This document shows positions 1-6,333 of a stretch of 13,402 nt of DNA, in pieces. Position 1 is the stretch's first letter, and every line of letters starts with the position of its first letter. The notes under the pieces are model-generated. The model was not told the origin of the DNA and did no database searches. It saw only the letters and a program-made list of their open reading frames with translations. This stretch comes from an uncultured Lachnospiraceae bacterium (GTDB taxonomy: Bacteria; Bacillota; Clostridia; Lachnospirales; Lachnospiraceae), in contig CANQYH010000058.1 of the NCBI GenBank assembly GCA_947628025.1, positions 1 to 13,402 on the forward strand. Direction: 5' to 3'. The translations under genes were made by a program, and so were the position numbers.

Positions 1-120
1 GGAGCATCTGAGGATATGTTGACGTTGTTTTATGAAAATGAAAAGGGTGAGTTGTTTTTACACAAGGATAACATACTTACATTGGAAAAACAGATTACAA
101 TCGAAACAGGAATACTTTGA
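1..120 (+). CDS. C-terminal end of an unidentified protein (5' partial)
   Basis: Frame 1 is open from the window edge to a TGA at 118-120 and gives 39 residues, rich in charged and hydrophobic residues (it ends ...ITIETGIL). No domain can be recognised from so short a tail, and no function is assigned. It lies in AT-rich DNA just upstream of a truncated ATPase gene, so it may be part of the same accessory or rearranged segment. It could also be a chance open frame, because the gene body lies outside the window. Confidence 0.4.
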   Translation, partial: GASEDMLTLFYENEKGELFLHKDNILTLEKQITIETGIL

Positions 121-171
121 GTACAAATTTCAGCTTATAGAGTAGTCAAGAAGTAAGATCAAGCAATTTAG

Positions 172-212
172 GTATTATGGAGGGGGCTGCACTGTCAGAG
201 AGGCAGTAATAC
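172..212 (+). other. Imperfect inverted repeat
   Basis: GTATTA at 172-177 is complementary to TAATAC at 207-212, and inside it CTGC (187-190) pairs with GCAG (203-206). The left arm carries a 9-base bulge. There is no T-run after it, so it is not an intrinsic terminator. It lies in the gene-free stretch 121-280 between the partial gene and the truncated ATPase and may mark a rearrangement junction or be coincidental. Confidence 0.25.
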
Positions 213-219
213 GAGTCAT

Positions 220-248
220 TTTTCACTGGATGTTAGATAACGTATAAT
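220..248 (+). promoter_or_regulatory. Possible promoter upstream of the truncated ATPase remnant
   Basis: A perfect TATAAT occurs at 243-248, with TTTTCA (4 of 6 matches to TTGACA) at 220-225, a 17-base spacer. The DNA here is AT-rich, so chance matches are likely. If active it would transcribe the remnant ATPase frame beginning at 281. Confidence 0.3.
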
Positions 249-280
249 CGGATGATATAGTTCGCAATTTTGAAAAATTA

Positions 281-1072
281 TTGATTTTGCGAAATAGAAG
301 TGGTATAGTAACTTTCTCCTTTGGCGAGTTCATGCGGTACTTTGAACTAACAGACTGGTATTCCGCATTTGATCGCTATATTCGGGAAGGCGGAATGTCC
401 GGCTCCTATCTTTATAAAACGCCGGAAACAAAATACAACTACATTTCCGATGTTTTCAACACACTGATTGTTCGGGATATTCAGCGCAAGTATCGGGTAC
501 GCAACATGCCATTGATAGAGCGCCTTTGCGATTTTCTGATCGATAATATCTCCAATCTGATTTCCACGCGCAGTGTGGCTGCGGGCTTTACAAGCGAGCG
601 CACCAAGACAAATGACCGCACGATCAGCGCCTATATCAAGTATCTTTGTAACGCTTTTGCGTTCTACAAAGTAAGACGGTATGACATTCAAGGCAAACGC
701 TGCCTTGCATCAAATGATAAATATTATCTCAGCGACCATTCTTTCAAGTATGCCAAGCTTGGAACGAAAAACGCGGACTATGGCAGAATAATCGAAAATA
801 TCGTAGCTATTGAACTTCTGCGGCGGGGATATGAGTTGTATGCGGGGGTGCTTTACAAGAAAGAAATTGACTTTGTAGCCATCAAGCGCAGCGAAAAGTT
901 GTATATCCAGGTTTCCGGCAGTATAGATGATCCTGATACATTCAAACGCGAGGTCGATCCGCTGCTGAGGATCAGGGACGCTTACCCAAAGCTTCTCCTT
1001 ACCCGCACCCGCCAGGACGTGTACCAATATGAGGGCGTGCAGATCATGGATGTGGCGGATTGGCTTGCTTAA
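281..1072 (+). pseudogene. 5'-truncated AAA_14/DUF4143 ATP-binding protein remnant
   Basis: The 263-residue frame matches the C-terminal half of the large AAA_14 plus DUF4143 family of bacterial ATPases of uncertain role. Recognisable parts are the FSFGEFMRYF segment near the start (the conserved FPFSFxEFL-like motif), the IREGGM and LIVRDIQRKY segments, and a C-terminal restriction-nuclease-like DUF4143 core with EIDFVAIK and IQVSGSIDD. Family members are usually near 400 residues and begin with an AAA domain containing Walker A (GPRQVGKT-like) and Walker B motifs. Both are missing here, and an in-frame TAA at 245-247 closes the frame upstream. The only available start is a TTG at 281 with no good ribosome site. 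I therefore call it a remnant of a gene whose N-terminal ~140 residues were lost. It could still make a stable C-terminal fragment. Confidence 0.75.
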
Positions 1073-1131
1073 CCTATGACTGCCTTTACAGACGAGCCAC
1101 ACAGGCGGCATTGTCTGAACAGAGAAGAAAG

Positions 1132-1180
1132 AACAGCGTTCGAGAGTAAAAACTTGGACGCTGTTGCTTTATCCTTTTTT
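1132..1180 (+). terminator. Possible intrinsic terminator after the ATPase remnant
   Basis: AACAGCGTTC (1132-1141) pairs with GGACGCTGTT (1156-1165) as a 10-bp stem with one G-T wobble and a 14-base loop. A run of six T (1175-1180) follows, but nine bases after the stem rather than at once, so termination efficiency is doubtful. Confidence 0.35.
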
Positions 1181-1391
1181 GGAAAGAACCATGCTGGCGG
1201 ATGATGAAAAACCAGGCTGGCGAGCGGTTCCCGTCCGGCAAGATCTGCGTATTGCAAAAAAGTTCTCATTTTTCAGTATGGTGCTTGGAAAATCATACGG
1301 ACGTTCGAGGATTGTTTTCGCAATAAAAATTTGCGGCGAGAGTTACTTTTCCCCTCCCTCATGCGTGTTGCAGATGAAGGAGGTGAACGAC

Positions 1392-1430
1392 ATGAACAGA
1401 GAAAAGCGGGATCGGCGCGGAGGTTTATGA
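1392..1430 (+). CDS. Very short leader-like ORF (12 codons)
   Basis: ATG at 1392 follows an excellent Shine-Dalgarno (AAGGAGGTG, 1378-1386) at close to ideal spacing and encodes the 12-residue peptide MNREKRDRRGGL ending in TGA. It stops three bases before the ATG of the anti-sigma-like gene, and its last codons contain that gene's own GGAGG site. It may be a translational leader that couples initiation of the downstream gene, or the leftover end of a lost upstream gene such as the expected sigma factor. Conservation is unknown and confidence is low. Confidence 0.3.
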   Translation: MNREKRDRRGGL

Positions 1431-1433
1431 ATA

Positions 1434-2021
1434 ATGGAACGATACGATGTGGTAAAGGCAACGGAGCAAATTCATATTTCAGAAGAAATGCAGGAGGAGA
1501 TCATTATGAACGTACAAAATCATACAAAGAATCTTGAGGATCAGAAACGGAATTGGAAGCGCCGCGCGTCAGCGGCTGCCGTGGCAGTCCTGGTGCTGGG
1601 GGCTGTCAGTATTCCGGCGCAGGCCGTGGTGAAAAACATGGTATTGACGCGTATGGAAAGCATCCCCAGGGAAGAAGTCAAGGAAATCAACGATATAGTT
1701 CAGTCGAAACTTTCGGAGGCCGACGAATTTTCAAGGGAATATTCTGAAAGTGAGGCGGAGCGCTACAAAGAGTTCTGGCAGGCATATAAAGAGGGAAAAT
1801 TTCCTGAAAATGACATCGCGCAGGCGGACAAGGCGGAGGATGCCCCGGAGGGAACGCTCTGCTATATCAGGCCTACGGGCGTTTTCAATTTGCCGGACCG
1901 GGAGATGACGGACGAGGAAATTCTGGAAATTATTGATTTCCAGCACAAGATGAGCTATGCGGTATCCCAGTCTCCGGCGGCGCAGAAGGCGCGGGCGGAA
2001 ATGCAGACGAAGCAAGAGTAA
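1434..2021 (+). CDS. Anti-sigma-factor-like single-pass membrane protein
   Basis: This 195-residue protein has a short cytoplasmic N-terminal region (1-44), one membrane helix (about 45-66, AAAVAVLVLGAVSIPAQAVV) and an acidic extracytoplasmic domain ending in a conserved-looking segment (GVFNLPDREMTDEEI, then FQHKMSYA, residues 149-176). This resembles Lachnospiraceae membrane proteins encoded next to ECF sigma factors, where the cytoplasmic end is thought to hold the sigma factor. I infer that role from layout and from remembered family resemblance, not from a defined motif. Start: ATG 1434 is preceded by GGAGG at 1419-1423. A second ATG at 1506 also has a strong AGGAGG site, but starting there would remove the N-terminal ERYDVVKA.EQIHISEEM segment that looks family-typical. 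The gene stands alone: no sigma gene lies upstream and a strong terminator follows. Confidence 0.6.
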   Translation: MERYDVVKATEQIHISEEMQEEIIMNVQNHTKNLEDQKRNWKRRASAAAVAVLVLGAVSIPAQAVVKNMVLTRMESIPREEVKEINDIVQSKLSEADEFSREYSESEAERYKEFWQAYKEGKFPENDIAQADKAEDAPEGTLCYIRPTGVFNLPDREMTDEEILEIIDFQHKMSYAVSQSPAAQKARAEMQTKQE

Positions 2022-2070
2022 CCGCGGAGAAATACAGGCCGCGGGCGGAACCGGTGAAGAAAAATCGAAA

Positions 2071-2099
2071 GGGGCTGGCCTGGCGGCCGGCTCCTTTTT
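2071..2099 (+). terminator. Intrinsic terminator of the anti-sigma-like gene
   Basis: GGGGCTGGCC (2071-2080) and GGCCGGCTCC (2085-2094) form a 10-bp stem with two G-T wobbles around a TGGC loop, followed directly by five T. It lies 50 bases past the stop codon and separates this gene from the toxin-antitoxin promoter downstream. Confidence 0.85.
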
Positions 2100-2154
2100 A
2101 CAGTGTTTTTTATTCATATCAAATGATAAATTATGGAAAAGGTTCACGGATCGG

Positions 2155-2183
2155 TTGACATCGTTGTATGATATGTATATAAT
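2155..2183 (+). promoter_or_regulatory. Consensus sigma-A promoter of the toxin-antitoxin operon
   Basis: TTGACA at 2155-2160 and TATAAT at 2178-2183 are both exact consensus hexamers with a 17-base spacer. Transcription would start near 2190, leaving a leader of about 35 bases before the antitoxin. A perfect promoter suits a type II toxin-antitoxin operon, which is normally held down by the antitoxin-toxin complex binding over the promoter. I see no clear palindromic operator, only AT-rich sequence around the -10. Confidence 0.85.
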
Positions 2184-2224
2184 TTAGATAGAATATTACT
2201 ATAAAATAAGAAAGGGATGTGATT

Positions 2225-2491
2225 ATGAATATTCGTCCGTCTGCCGCAATCCGGCAGAACTATAACGAAATAGCCGATCTGTGCCGGAAAACCGCAGAAC
2301 CGATCTTCCTTACGAAGAACGGAGAAGGGGATTTGGTTGTTATGGATATAGAAACGTTCAATCGCAGAGAGAAAATGCTGAAACTTCGGGAAGAGCTGCT
2401 GGCAGTTGAGGAAGACAGACTGGCCGGGCGAAGCGGCTGTACTGTGGATGAACTGGACGCTTATCTGGAGGAAGTTCTGGCCGGGGTATAG
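2225..2491 (+). CDS. Phd/YefM-family antitoxin
   Basis: The 88-residue protein has the Phd/YefM layout. The N-terminal DNA-binding part (residues 1-50) includes IRPSAAIRQNYNEIADLC, then EPIFLTKNGEGDLVVMDIETF, the family's typical I.LTKNG.gd.VVM..e.Y strand-helix motif. The C-terminal half is a charged, helical, toxin-binding tail. It would neutralise the toxin encoded next door and repress the operon. ATG 2225 was chosen because AAAGGGA (2211-2217) lies at proper distance; a GTG at 2219 in the same frame is too close to that site. The toxin gene starts four bases after the stop codon, so the pair is translationally coupled, with antitoxin first as usual. Confidence 0.87.
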   Translation: MNIRPSAAIRQNYNEIADLCRKTAEPIFLTKNGEGDLVVMDIETFNRREKMLKLREELLAVEEDRLAGRSGCTVDELDAYLEEVLAGV

Positions 2492-2495
2492 TTTT

Positions 2496-2810
2496 ATGGA
2501 GAAAAAACAGTATCAGATTATGATTTCCGACCGGGCCAAACGAATGCTGGGAGCGCACATCCGGTTTATGGCCCAGGTTAATAAAGAAGCTGCGAAAGCA
2601 AAGAAAGATCAGATAATGGCGGCGATACGATCGCTTAACAGGATGCCCGAGCGTTTTCCATTTTTTAACGAGCCATATATACCGCCGAATAAGTATCATA
2701 AAATGTTTATAGAAAACTGGTATTTGGTACTTTATCAGATAAAAGATGATAGGGTGTATGTTGAATATATTCTTGACTGCAGGAAAGATTATGACTGGCT
2801 GATCAGGTAA
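2496..2810 (+). CDS. RelE/ParE-family type II toxin
   Basis: The 104-residue protein fits the RelE/ParE superfamily: an N-terminal strand (YQIMISDRAKRML), two helices (HIRFMAQVNKEAAKAKKDQIMAAIRSL), the P.R.PFF link, then the antiparallel sheet with KYHKMFIENWYLVLYQI and YVEYILDCRKDYDWLI near the C terminus, which matches the usual Y.vlY.i....v.v..I.D.R.dy ending. RelE members cleave mRNA on the ribosome and ParE members poison gyrase; sequence alone does not settle which applies. ATG 2496 lies just after the antitoxin stop. Its own ribosome site is weak (GGGG at 2483-2486), consistent with coupling that keeps toxin below antitoxin. The reading frame extends upstream inside the antitoxin gene, but that part is not family-like. 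Confidence 0.85.
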   Translation: MEKKQYQIMISDRAKRMLGAHIRFMAQVNKEAAKAKKDQIMAAIRSLNRMPERFPFFNEPYIPPNKYHKMFIENWYLVLYQIKDDRVYVEYILDCRKDYDWLIR

Positions 2811-2856
2811 GGGTTATAGAATAGGAGCCTATTAACAGGCGTTTAGGATAGAACGA

Positions 2857-2886
2857 CCGGACACAGGGACGAAACACTGTGTCCGG
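2857..2886. repeat. Perfect 10-bp hairpin, REP-like or weak bidirectional terminator
   Basis: CCGGACACAG (2857-2866) and CTGTGTCCGG (2877-2886) are exact inverted copies around the loop GGACGAAACA. It sits between two convergent operons (toxin on plus, transporter on minus). Neither side has a real T-run, so it is a poor intrinsic terminator. The GC-rich palindrome with a GGGACG loop looks like the dispersed REP-type elements common in Clostridia, but other copies cannot be checked here. Confidence 0.6.
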
Positions 2887-2944
2887 TATTCGGAGATCCC
2901 AAGGCGGCGCTGCGTGAGAAAATCATAAATGCTTTGACCGTTTC

Positions 2945-3226
2945 TCACACAGATCTTTGAGCGATCATCATAAGGATCACCGCCGCGCCAAAGGCCGCAT
3001 AGGCGCTGTTGATCACAAGGCAGATCTTCATTAAGGGATTTTTCACATTGCCTGCGGTGTAGGTGAATATGGAAAAAATGCCGGAGAAGATCATAAACGC
3101 CGCATAGCAGGGGATCATGATATGCGCGTAATCCAGGGCCCACTGGGTATAGATCCGCAGCGGTAGGATCGACCAGGGGATACACGTCATGACGGCGCAG
3201 GCGGCCGTCAGAAGTTTGTTTTTCAT
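2945..3226 (-). CDS. Small three-helix membrane protein, fourth gene of the transporter operon
   Basis: This 93-residue hydrophobic protein has three likely membrane helices (about 5-24, 32-56 and 68-89) joined by short loops, including IYTQWALDYAH and AGNVKNP. I do not recognise a named family. The start (3226) has GAAAGGAG just upstream, lying within the end of the preceding permease gene, whose stop is only four bases away. The gene is therefore cotranscribed and probably coupled with the peptide-export ABC transporter. An accessory subunit, immunity-type membrane protein or chaperone of the permeases are all possible; these are inferences from position. No clean terminator follows, only the hairpin at 2857-2886. 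Confidence 0.75.
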   Translation of the reverse strand: MKNKLLTAACAVMTCIPWSILPLRIYTQWALDYAHIMIPCYAAFMIFSGIFSIFTYTAGNVKNPLMKICLVINSAYAAFGAAVILMMIAQRSV

Positions 3227-3230
3227 GGGG

Positions 3231-4001
3231 TTATCTCCTTTCTGCCTGTCCGAAACGGAGACAGGAGACCGTGAGGCATGCCGCGGTGATCAGGGCGGCG
3301 GTGGGAAGCCACGGTATCAGATCGATCTCCGCGGTCGAAAAGTTAGCCGCGAGCCTGCCGTATTCCGAAGTGATCACAAAGAACGGATAGGCCATCGGGT
3401 ACGCGAACCACGCCTTTGTGTTTATCATCAGGACGGAGGGGACGATGGACGCAAGGCCGGTCCCGATGGAGAAGATTGGCGTCTGGATACAGACGGCCAG
3501 CAGCCAGAAAACCGCCAGCATCGGGATGGAGGACGCCCATATCATGCCGGCTTCCCGAAAAACGAAGAGCGGCGGCAGGAGAAAGTCATAACTCTGAATG
3601 TGGGAAGCGACCGCGGCGCTGATATAGTACGTTCCGACGGACATCAGAATCTGAATGGCCGCAAAGAGTACCAGCACGGCAAATTTGGCCATGCAAAGTT
3701 TCGTTGTGCGGACAGGCAGGGATAGCATTTTGAGGATGCCGTGATCGGTCCGTTCGGTTTGGATCTGCAAGACGGTTATGACGATCATGACGGCAGGAAA
3801 CAGGAACCATGTCATAGCCAGGAACCCCTGGATGAAAAAGTTGTTTTCCGGTGAGATGCCCTCCGCCTGCATACCGAAATTCAGCTCAGAGTTCAGCACA
3901 GACGGCGTCCAGAGAATGACCGTGGCTAAAACCAAGATCAAAAAGATCTTTGAGCGGCGCAGTTTTCCCCATTCTACGCCTATAAGGGATGCGAAATTCA
4001 T
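3231..4001 (-). CDS. Lantibiotic-protection ABC transporter permease, LanG/MutG-like
   Basis: A 256-residue integral membrane protein with about six helices (18-36, 58-80, 105-130, 155-175, 178-195, 228-248). Features typical of ABC-2 type permeases of the LanE/LanG group are the amphipathic N-terminal EWGKLRRSKIF and the cytoplasmic loop after helix 2 (QTERTDHGILKMLSLPV), the usual coupling segment facing the ATPase. It would form a heteromeric channel with the next permease and the ATPase. Its ATG overlaps the TGA of the upstream permease by four bases (3998-4001), and an AGGAGG site precedes it. The LanG assignment rests on order and size; the two permeases are similar in kind and their E/G labels could be exchanged. 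Confidence 0.8.
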   Translation of the reverse strand: MNFASLIGVEWGKLRRSKIFLILVLATVILWTPSVLNSELNFGMQAEGISPENNFFIQGFLAMTWFLFPAVMIVITVLQIQTERTDHGILKMLSLPVRTTKLCMAKFAVLVLFAAIQILMSVGTYYISAAVASHIQSYDFLLPPLFVFREAGMIWASSIPMLAVFWLLAVCIQTPIFSIGTGLASIVPSVLMINTKAWFAYPMAYPFFVITSEYGRLAANFSTAEIDLIPWLPTAALITAACLTVSCLRFGQAERR

Positions 4002-4720
4002 TCAAACGACCTCCTGATTTTCAGAATAAGGATCGCCAGCGCGGCGGCCCCGACCGTTTCGGCCGCCCCTGCGATCGCGTAATTTCGGGCCGCGCTGCCG
4101 GAAAGATCGGAGAAAGTCCTAAACGGCAGCGCGAACGGGAACAGGGACAATGCAAAATTCTGCGCGGGGATCATGGTGGCCGCAAATACGCATACGACGC
4201 CGGTTCCCAGGGCGGTCCACATATTCCGGCATACCGATGCGGCTGCCAGGGACAGCAGGATCGCCGGGAGCATGAGCAGAAGAAAGAACCCGAAATTTTT
4301 AAGGATCTCTCTATACAGGCCGGCGGCGGGGCCAAACCAATGGACGGAACAGCCGAAAATGGAAGCCGCCTCTATGGCCAGAAGCAGAATACAGGCCGAT
4401 ACCAGCACGGCTGTTTTGCCGAAGAACACGGCGCTTTCGCTGAATGGCAGCGTGCGCATTTTCCGGATCGCGTGGTCGGCGTATTCTATGTGATAGAGGA
4501 TGCAGGCGCCTGCGACGATCAGCAGGACGTTCAGCATGGCCATCATCTGCCAGTTGGCATTTAACAGGATCTTTACCGGCGGCGCGTCCATGGAAAGGTA
4601 GGCTTCCGATCGGAACGCCATATTTAACGCCGGTACTGCGGCGGCCAGGATCCCGCCGCCGAAAAAGGCCGCCTTGAACCCCGTCCGCTTCAATTTTTTA
4701 CATTCCAGTGAAACGATCAT
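3998..4720 (-). CDS. Lantibiotic-protection ABC transporter permease, LanE/MutE-like
   Basis: A 240-residue protein with about six membrane helices (15-34, 57-76, 100-122, 143-162, 167-185, 213-235). It has the family's N-terminal ECKKLKRTGF and, after helix 2, the loop EYADHAIRKMRTLPFSES, almost parallel to the QTERTDHGILKMLSLPV loop of its partner, so the two permeases are paralogous halves of one channel. Its ATG overlaps the ATPase stop by four bases (4717-4720), and GAGAGGAGG lies in front. With the ATPase it would pump membrane-bound peptide antibiotics out of the membrane, as known for LanFEG and for CprABC of Clostridioides difficile. Confidence 0.82.
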   Translation of the reverse strand: MIVSLECKKLKRTGFKAAFFGGGILAAAVPALNMAFRSEAYLSMDAPPVKILLNANWQMMAMLNVLLIVAGACILYHIEYADHAIRKMRTLPFSESAVFFGKTAVLVSACILLLAIEAASIFGCSVHWFGPAAGLYREILKNFGFFLLLMLPAILLSLAAASVCRNMWTALGTGVVCVFAATMIPAQNFALSLFPFALPFRTFSDLSGSAARNYAIAGAAETVGAAALAILILKIRRSFE

Positions 4721-5472
4721 CGCGCGCCTCCTCTCTGCCGGTTATCGGCGTCGATCATCGCGAGGAACGTGTCCTCCAGGCTGCCGGTGGGGCAGCCCTG
4801 GGCAGCGGCGCTTGATTTCAGATCGTCGAGCGTCCCCTCAAAGAGAAGCCGCCCGTGATTGAGGATACCGATGTTATCCGCCATTAGTTCCATCTCGGAG
4901 AGCAGATGGGACGATACGAAAACGGTACAGCCAAACTGCTGCGGCAGGGAACGGATCAGCGAGCGTATCTCGTGGATGCCTACGGGGTCGAGTCCGTTGG
5001 TCGGCTCGTCCAGGATCAGGACCGGCGGCCGGCCGATCAGAGCGCCCGCAAGCCCCAGGCGCTGTTTCATACCGATGGAGTATTTTTTCGCCAGCTTCCT
5101 GCGGTGCTGCGTCAGGCCGGTCAGCTCCAGCGCGTCGGCTACGGAGGATCTGGGAAGTCCCAATATCCTGCGGATGATCTCCAGGTTTTCTTCGCCGGTC
5201 AGGTTTCCGTAAAAGGCCGGGGCTTCGATGAACGAACCGACTTCTTTCAGGATCTGCACACGGCCGCCCGGAAACCGTTTCCCGTCGATGACAAAGGAGC
5301 CGCCGGTAGGTTGCGTCAGACCGAGAAATAGTTTCATCGTTGTGGATTTGCCCGCGCCGTTTGGGCCGAGAAAGCCGTACACCGTGCCTTTGGGCACATG
5401 AAGGCTGATCCCGGAGACCGCTGTGAAATCTCCATAGGTTTTCGTCAGATTCTGCGTTTCTATGATGTTCAT
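4717..5472 (-). CDS. Lantibiotic-protection ABC transporter ATPase, LanF/MutF/CprA-like
   Basis: A 251-residue ATP-binding cassette protein. Walker A GPNGAGKST is at 36-44, signature YSIGMKQRLGLA at 131-142 (the SxGMKQR form of the BcrA/LanF group, not LSGGQ), Walker B VLILDEP at 151-157 and the switch histidine at 189. Where most ABC ATPases have the Q-loop glutamine, this one has FIEAPAFY (Glu83); that 'E-loop' is a known hallmark of lantibiotic immunity (LanF) ATPases and is the best evidence for the substrate class. Start: ATG 5472 with AAAGGAG upstream; the frame could extend to 5517, but those 15 codons precede the ribosome site and overlap the promoter. It is the first gene of a four-gene minus-strand operon, divergent from the regulator gene. 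Confidence 0.9.
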   Translation of the reverse strand: MNIIETQNLTKTYGDFTAVSGISLHVPKGTVYGFLGPNGAGKSTTMKLFLGLTQPTGGSFVIDGKRFPGGRVQILKEVGSFIEAPAFYGNLTGEENLEIIRRILGLPRSSVADALELTGLTQHRRKLAKKYSIGMKQRLGLAGALIGRPPVLILDEPTNGLDPVGIHEIRSLIRSLPQQFGCTVFVSSHLLSEMELMADNIGILNHGRLLFEGTLDDLKSSAAAQGCPTGSLEDTFLAMIDADNRQRGGAR

Positions 5473-5502
5473 AGGGAAATTCTCCTTTCGTTTGCTGACG
5501 TC

Positions 5503-5531
5503 ATTATAATCCGGCATCCTTACGGCAGCTT
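5503..5531 (-). promoter_or_regulatory. Candidate promoter of the transporter operon
   Basis: On the minus strand a perfect TATAAT lies at 5508-5503. The -35 position 17 bases upstream (5531-5526) reads AAGCTG and does not match TTGACA. A good -10 with a poor -35 suggests dependence on an activator, which fits control by the divergently encoded response regulator. The predicted transcript starts near 5496, about 24 bases before the ATPase start codon. Confidence 0.55.
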
Positions 5532-5541
5532 TCTTTCTGCC

Positions 5542-5563
5542 TTACATTTACTTTACTTTTAAG
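5542..5563. promoter_or_regulatory. Tandem 11-bp direct repeat, candidate response-regulator operator
   Basis: TTACATTTACT (5542-5552) is followed directly by TTACTTTTAAG (5553-5563). The cores TTACATTTA and TTACTTTTA differ at one position and are exactly 11 bp apart, the head-to-tail spacing OmpR-type regulators use. The repeat lies about 46-67 bases upstream of the expected transporter start and a similar distance from the expected regulator start, so one site could serve both promoters. Binding is inferred, not shown. Confidence 0.5.
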
Positions 5564-5592
5564 CGCGCAATAGAACATAAGCCGGAATTTCG

Positions 5593-5601
5593 TGTTATAA
5601 T
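5593..5601 (+). promoter_or_regulatory. Extended -10 promoter of the two-component operon
   Basis: TGTTATAAT at 5593-5601 is a perfect extended -10 (TGn plus TATAAT). The -35 region is poor, as is common for extended -10 promoters. Transcription from about 5608 would leave a leader of about 20 bases containing the GAAAGGAG ribosome site of the regulator gene. Confidence 0.65.
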
Positions 5602-5627
5602 GGGTGCGGGAAAGAAAGGAGATCGCT

Positions 5628-6332
5628 ATGGAGCTGACATATTTGAAAAACAAACGGATCCTGCTTGTGGACGACGAGCAGGCGATCCTGGATCTGCTCG
5701 TGTCCGTTCTTCAGGGCGGAGGCTACCAGAATATTTTTACCGCGGCAAGCGTGCGCGAGGCGGCCGCGGCCGCCGCTCAGGTGCGGCCGGAGCTGGCGGT
5801 CCTAGACGTCATGCTGCCTGACGGGGACGGATTTGATCTGATGGGGCGTTTGAGACAGAGCGGAGAGTATCCCATATTGTTTTTGACGGCCCGCGGGGAG
5901 GAAGAAGATATATTCCGCGGCTTTGGTCTCGGCGCGGACGATTATGTGGTCAAACCGTTTCTTCCTAAGGAGCTGCTGTTTCGGATCGCCGCGATCCTCC
6001 GCAGGACCTATAAGGAGGAACGGCCGCTGGTCCGCCTGAAAAACAGCGTCATTGATTTTTCCCGCGCGGAGGTCGTCAAAAACGGGGAGCATATCCCGCT
6101 CACCGCCAAAGAACATGATCTGCTCCTTGCGCTCTGCCGCGGAGCCGGGCGGATCGTGACGATCGACGCGCTGTGTGAAGCGGCGTGGGGCGACAATCCG
6201 TTTGGATACGAAAATTCTCTGATGGCGCACATCCGCAGGATCCGCGAAAAGATCGAGGAGAATCCCTCTCAGCCGGTTTCGCTGGTCACGGTCAGGGGCC
6301 TCGGCTACAAACTGTTGACGGAGGATCGATGA
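5628..6332 (+). CDS. OmpR-family response regulator (LanR/CprR-like)
   Basis: A 234-residue regulator. The receiver domain (about 9-125) shows the acidic pair Asp15-Asp16, phospho-acceptor Asp60 in LAVLDVMLPDGDG, Thr87 in LFLTAR and Lys109 in DDYVVKPF. The C-terminal winged-helix domain (about 140-232) shows LTAKEHDLLLALC, then NSLMAHIRRIREKIE and the final VTVRGLGYKL. It would be phosphorylated by the downstream kinase and bind the intergenic region to activate the divergent peptide transporter. Start: ATG 5628 has GAAAGGAG at ideal distance; a GTG at 5604 in frame lies before that site. The stop is one base from the kinase start, so the two genes are cotranscribed. Confidence 0.92.
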   Translation: MELTYLKNKRILLVDDEQAILDLLVSVLQGGGYQNIFTAASVREAAAAAAQVRPELAVLDVMLPDGDGFDLMGRLRQSGEYPILFLTARGEEEDIFRGFGLGADDYVVKPFLPKELLFRIAAILRRTYKEERPLVRLKNSVIDFSRAEVVKNGEHIPLTAKEHDLLLALCRGAGRIVTIDALCEAAWGDNPFGYENSLMAHIRRIREKIEENPSQPVSLVTVRGLGYKLLTEDR

Positions 6333-6333
6333 T

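Larger units (their letters stand above)
1073..1433. other. Gene-free spacer
   Basis: About 360 bases lie between the ATPase remnant and the anti-sigma-like gene without a convincing coding region. Open frames on both strands overlap one another and show no domain resemblance. It contains one possible terminator hairpin (1132-1180) and, at its right end, a very strong ribosome site (AAGGAGGTG at 1378-1386) in front of a 12-codon frame at 1392-1430. No sigma-factor gene is present, although that would be the expected upstream neighbour of the next gene. Confidence 0.6.

Noticed and set aside
1069..1461. Several short overlapping frames on both strands in the gene-free spacer
   Set aside because: None has a domain, and they overlap each other in conflicting frames. 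Only the 12-codon frame with a strong ribosome site was kept, at low confidence.
5473..5517. N-terminal extension of the LanF-like ATPase by 15 codons
   Set aside because: It precedes the AAAGGAG site, overlaps the predicted -10 region and transcript start, and adds residues not seen in ABC ATPases.
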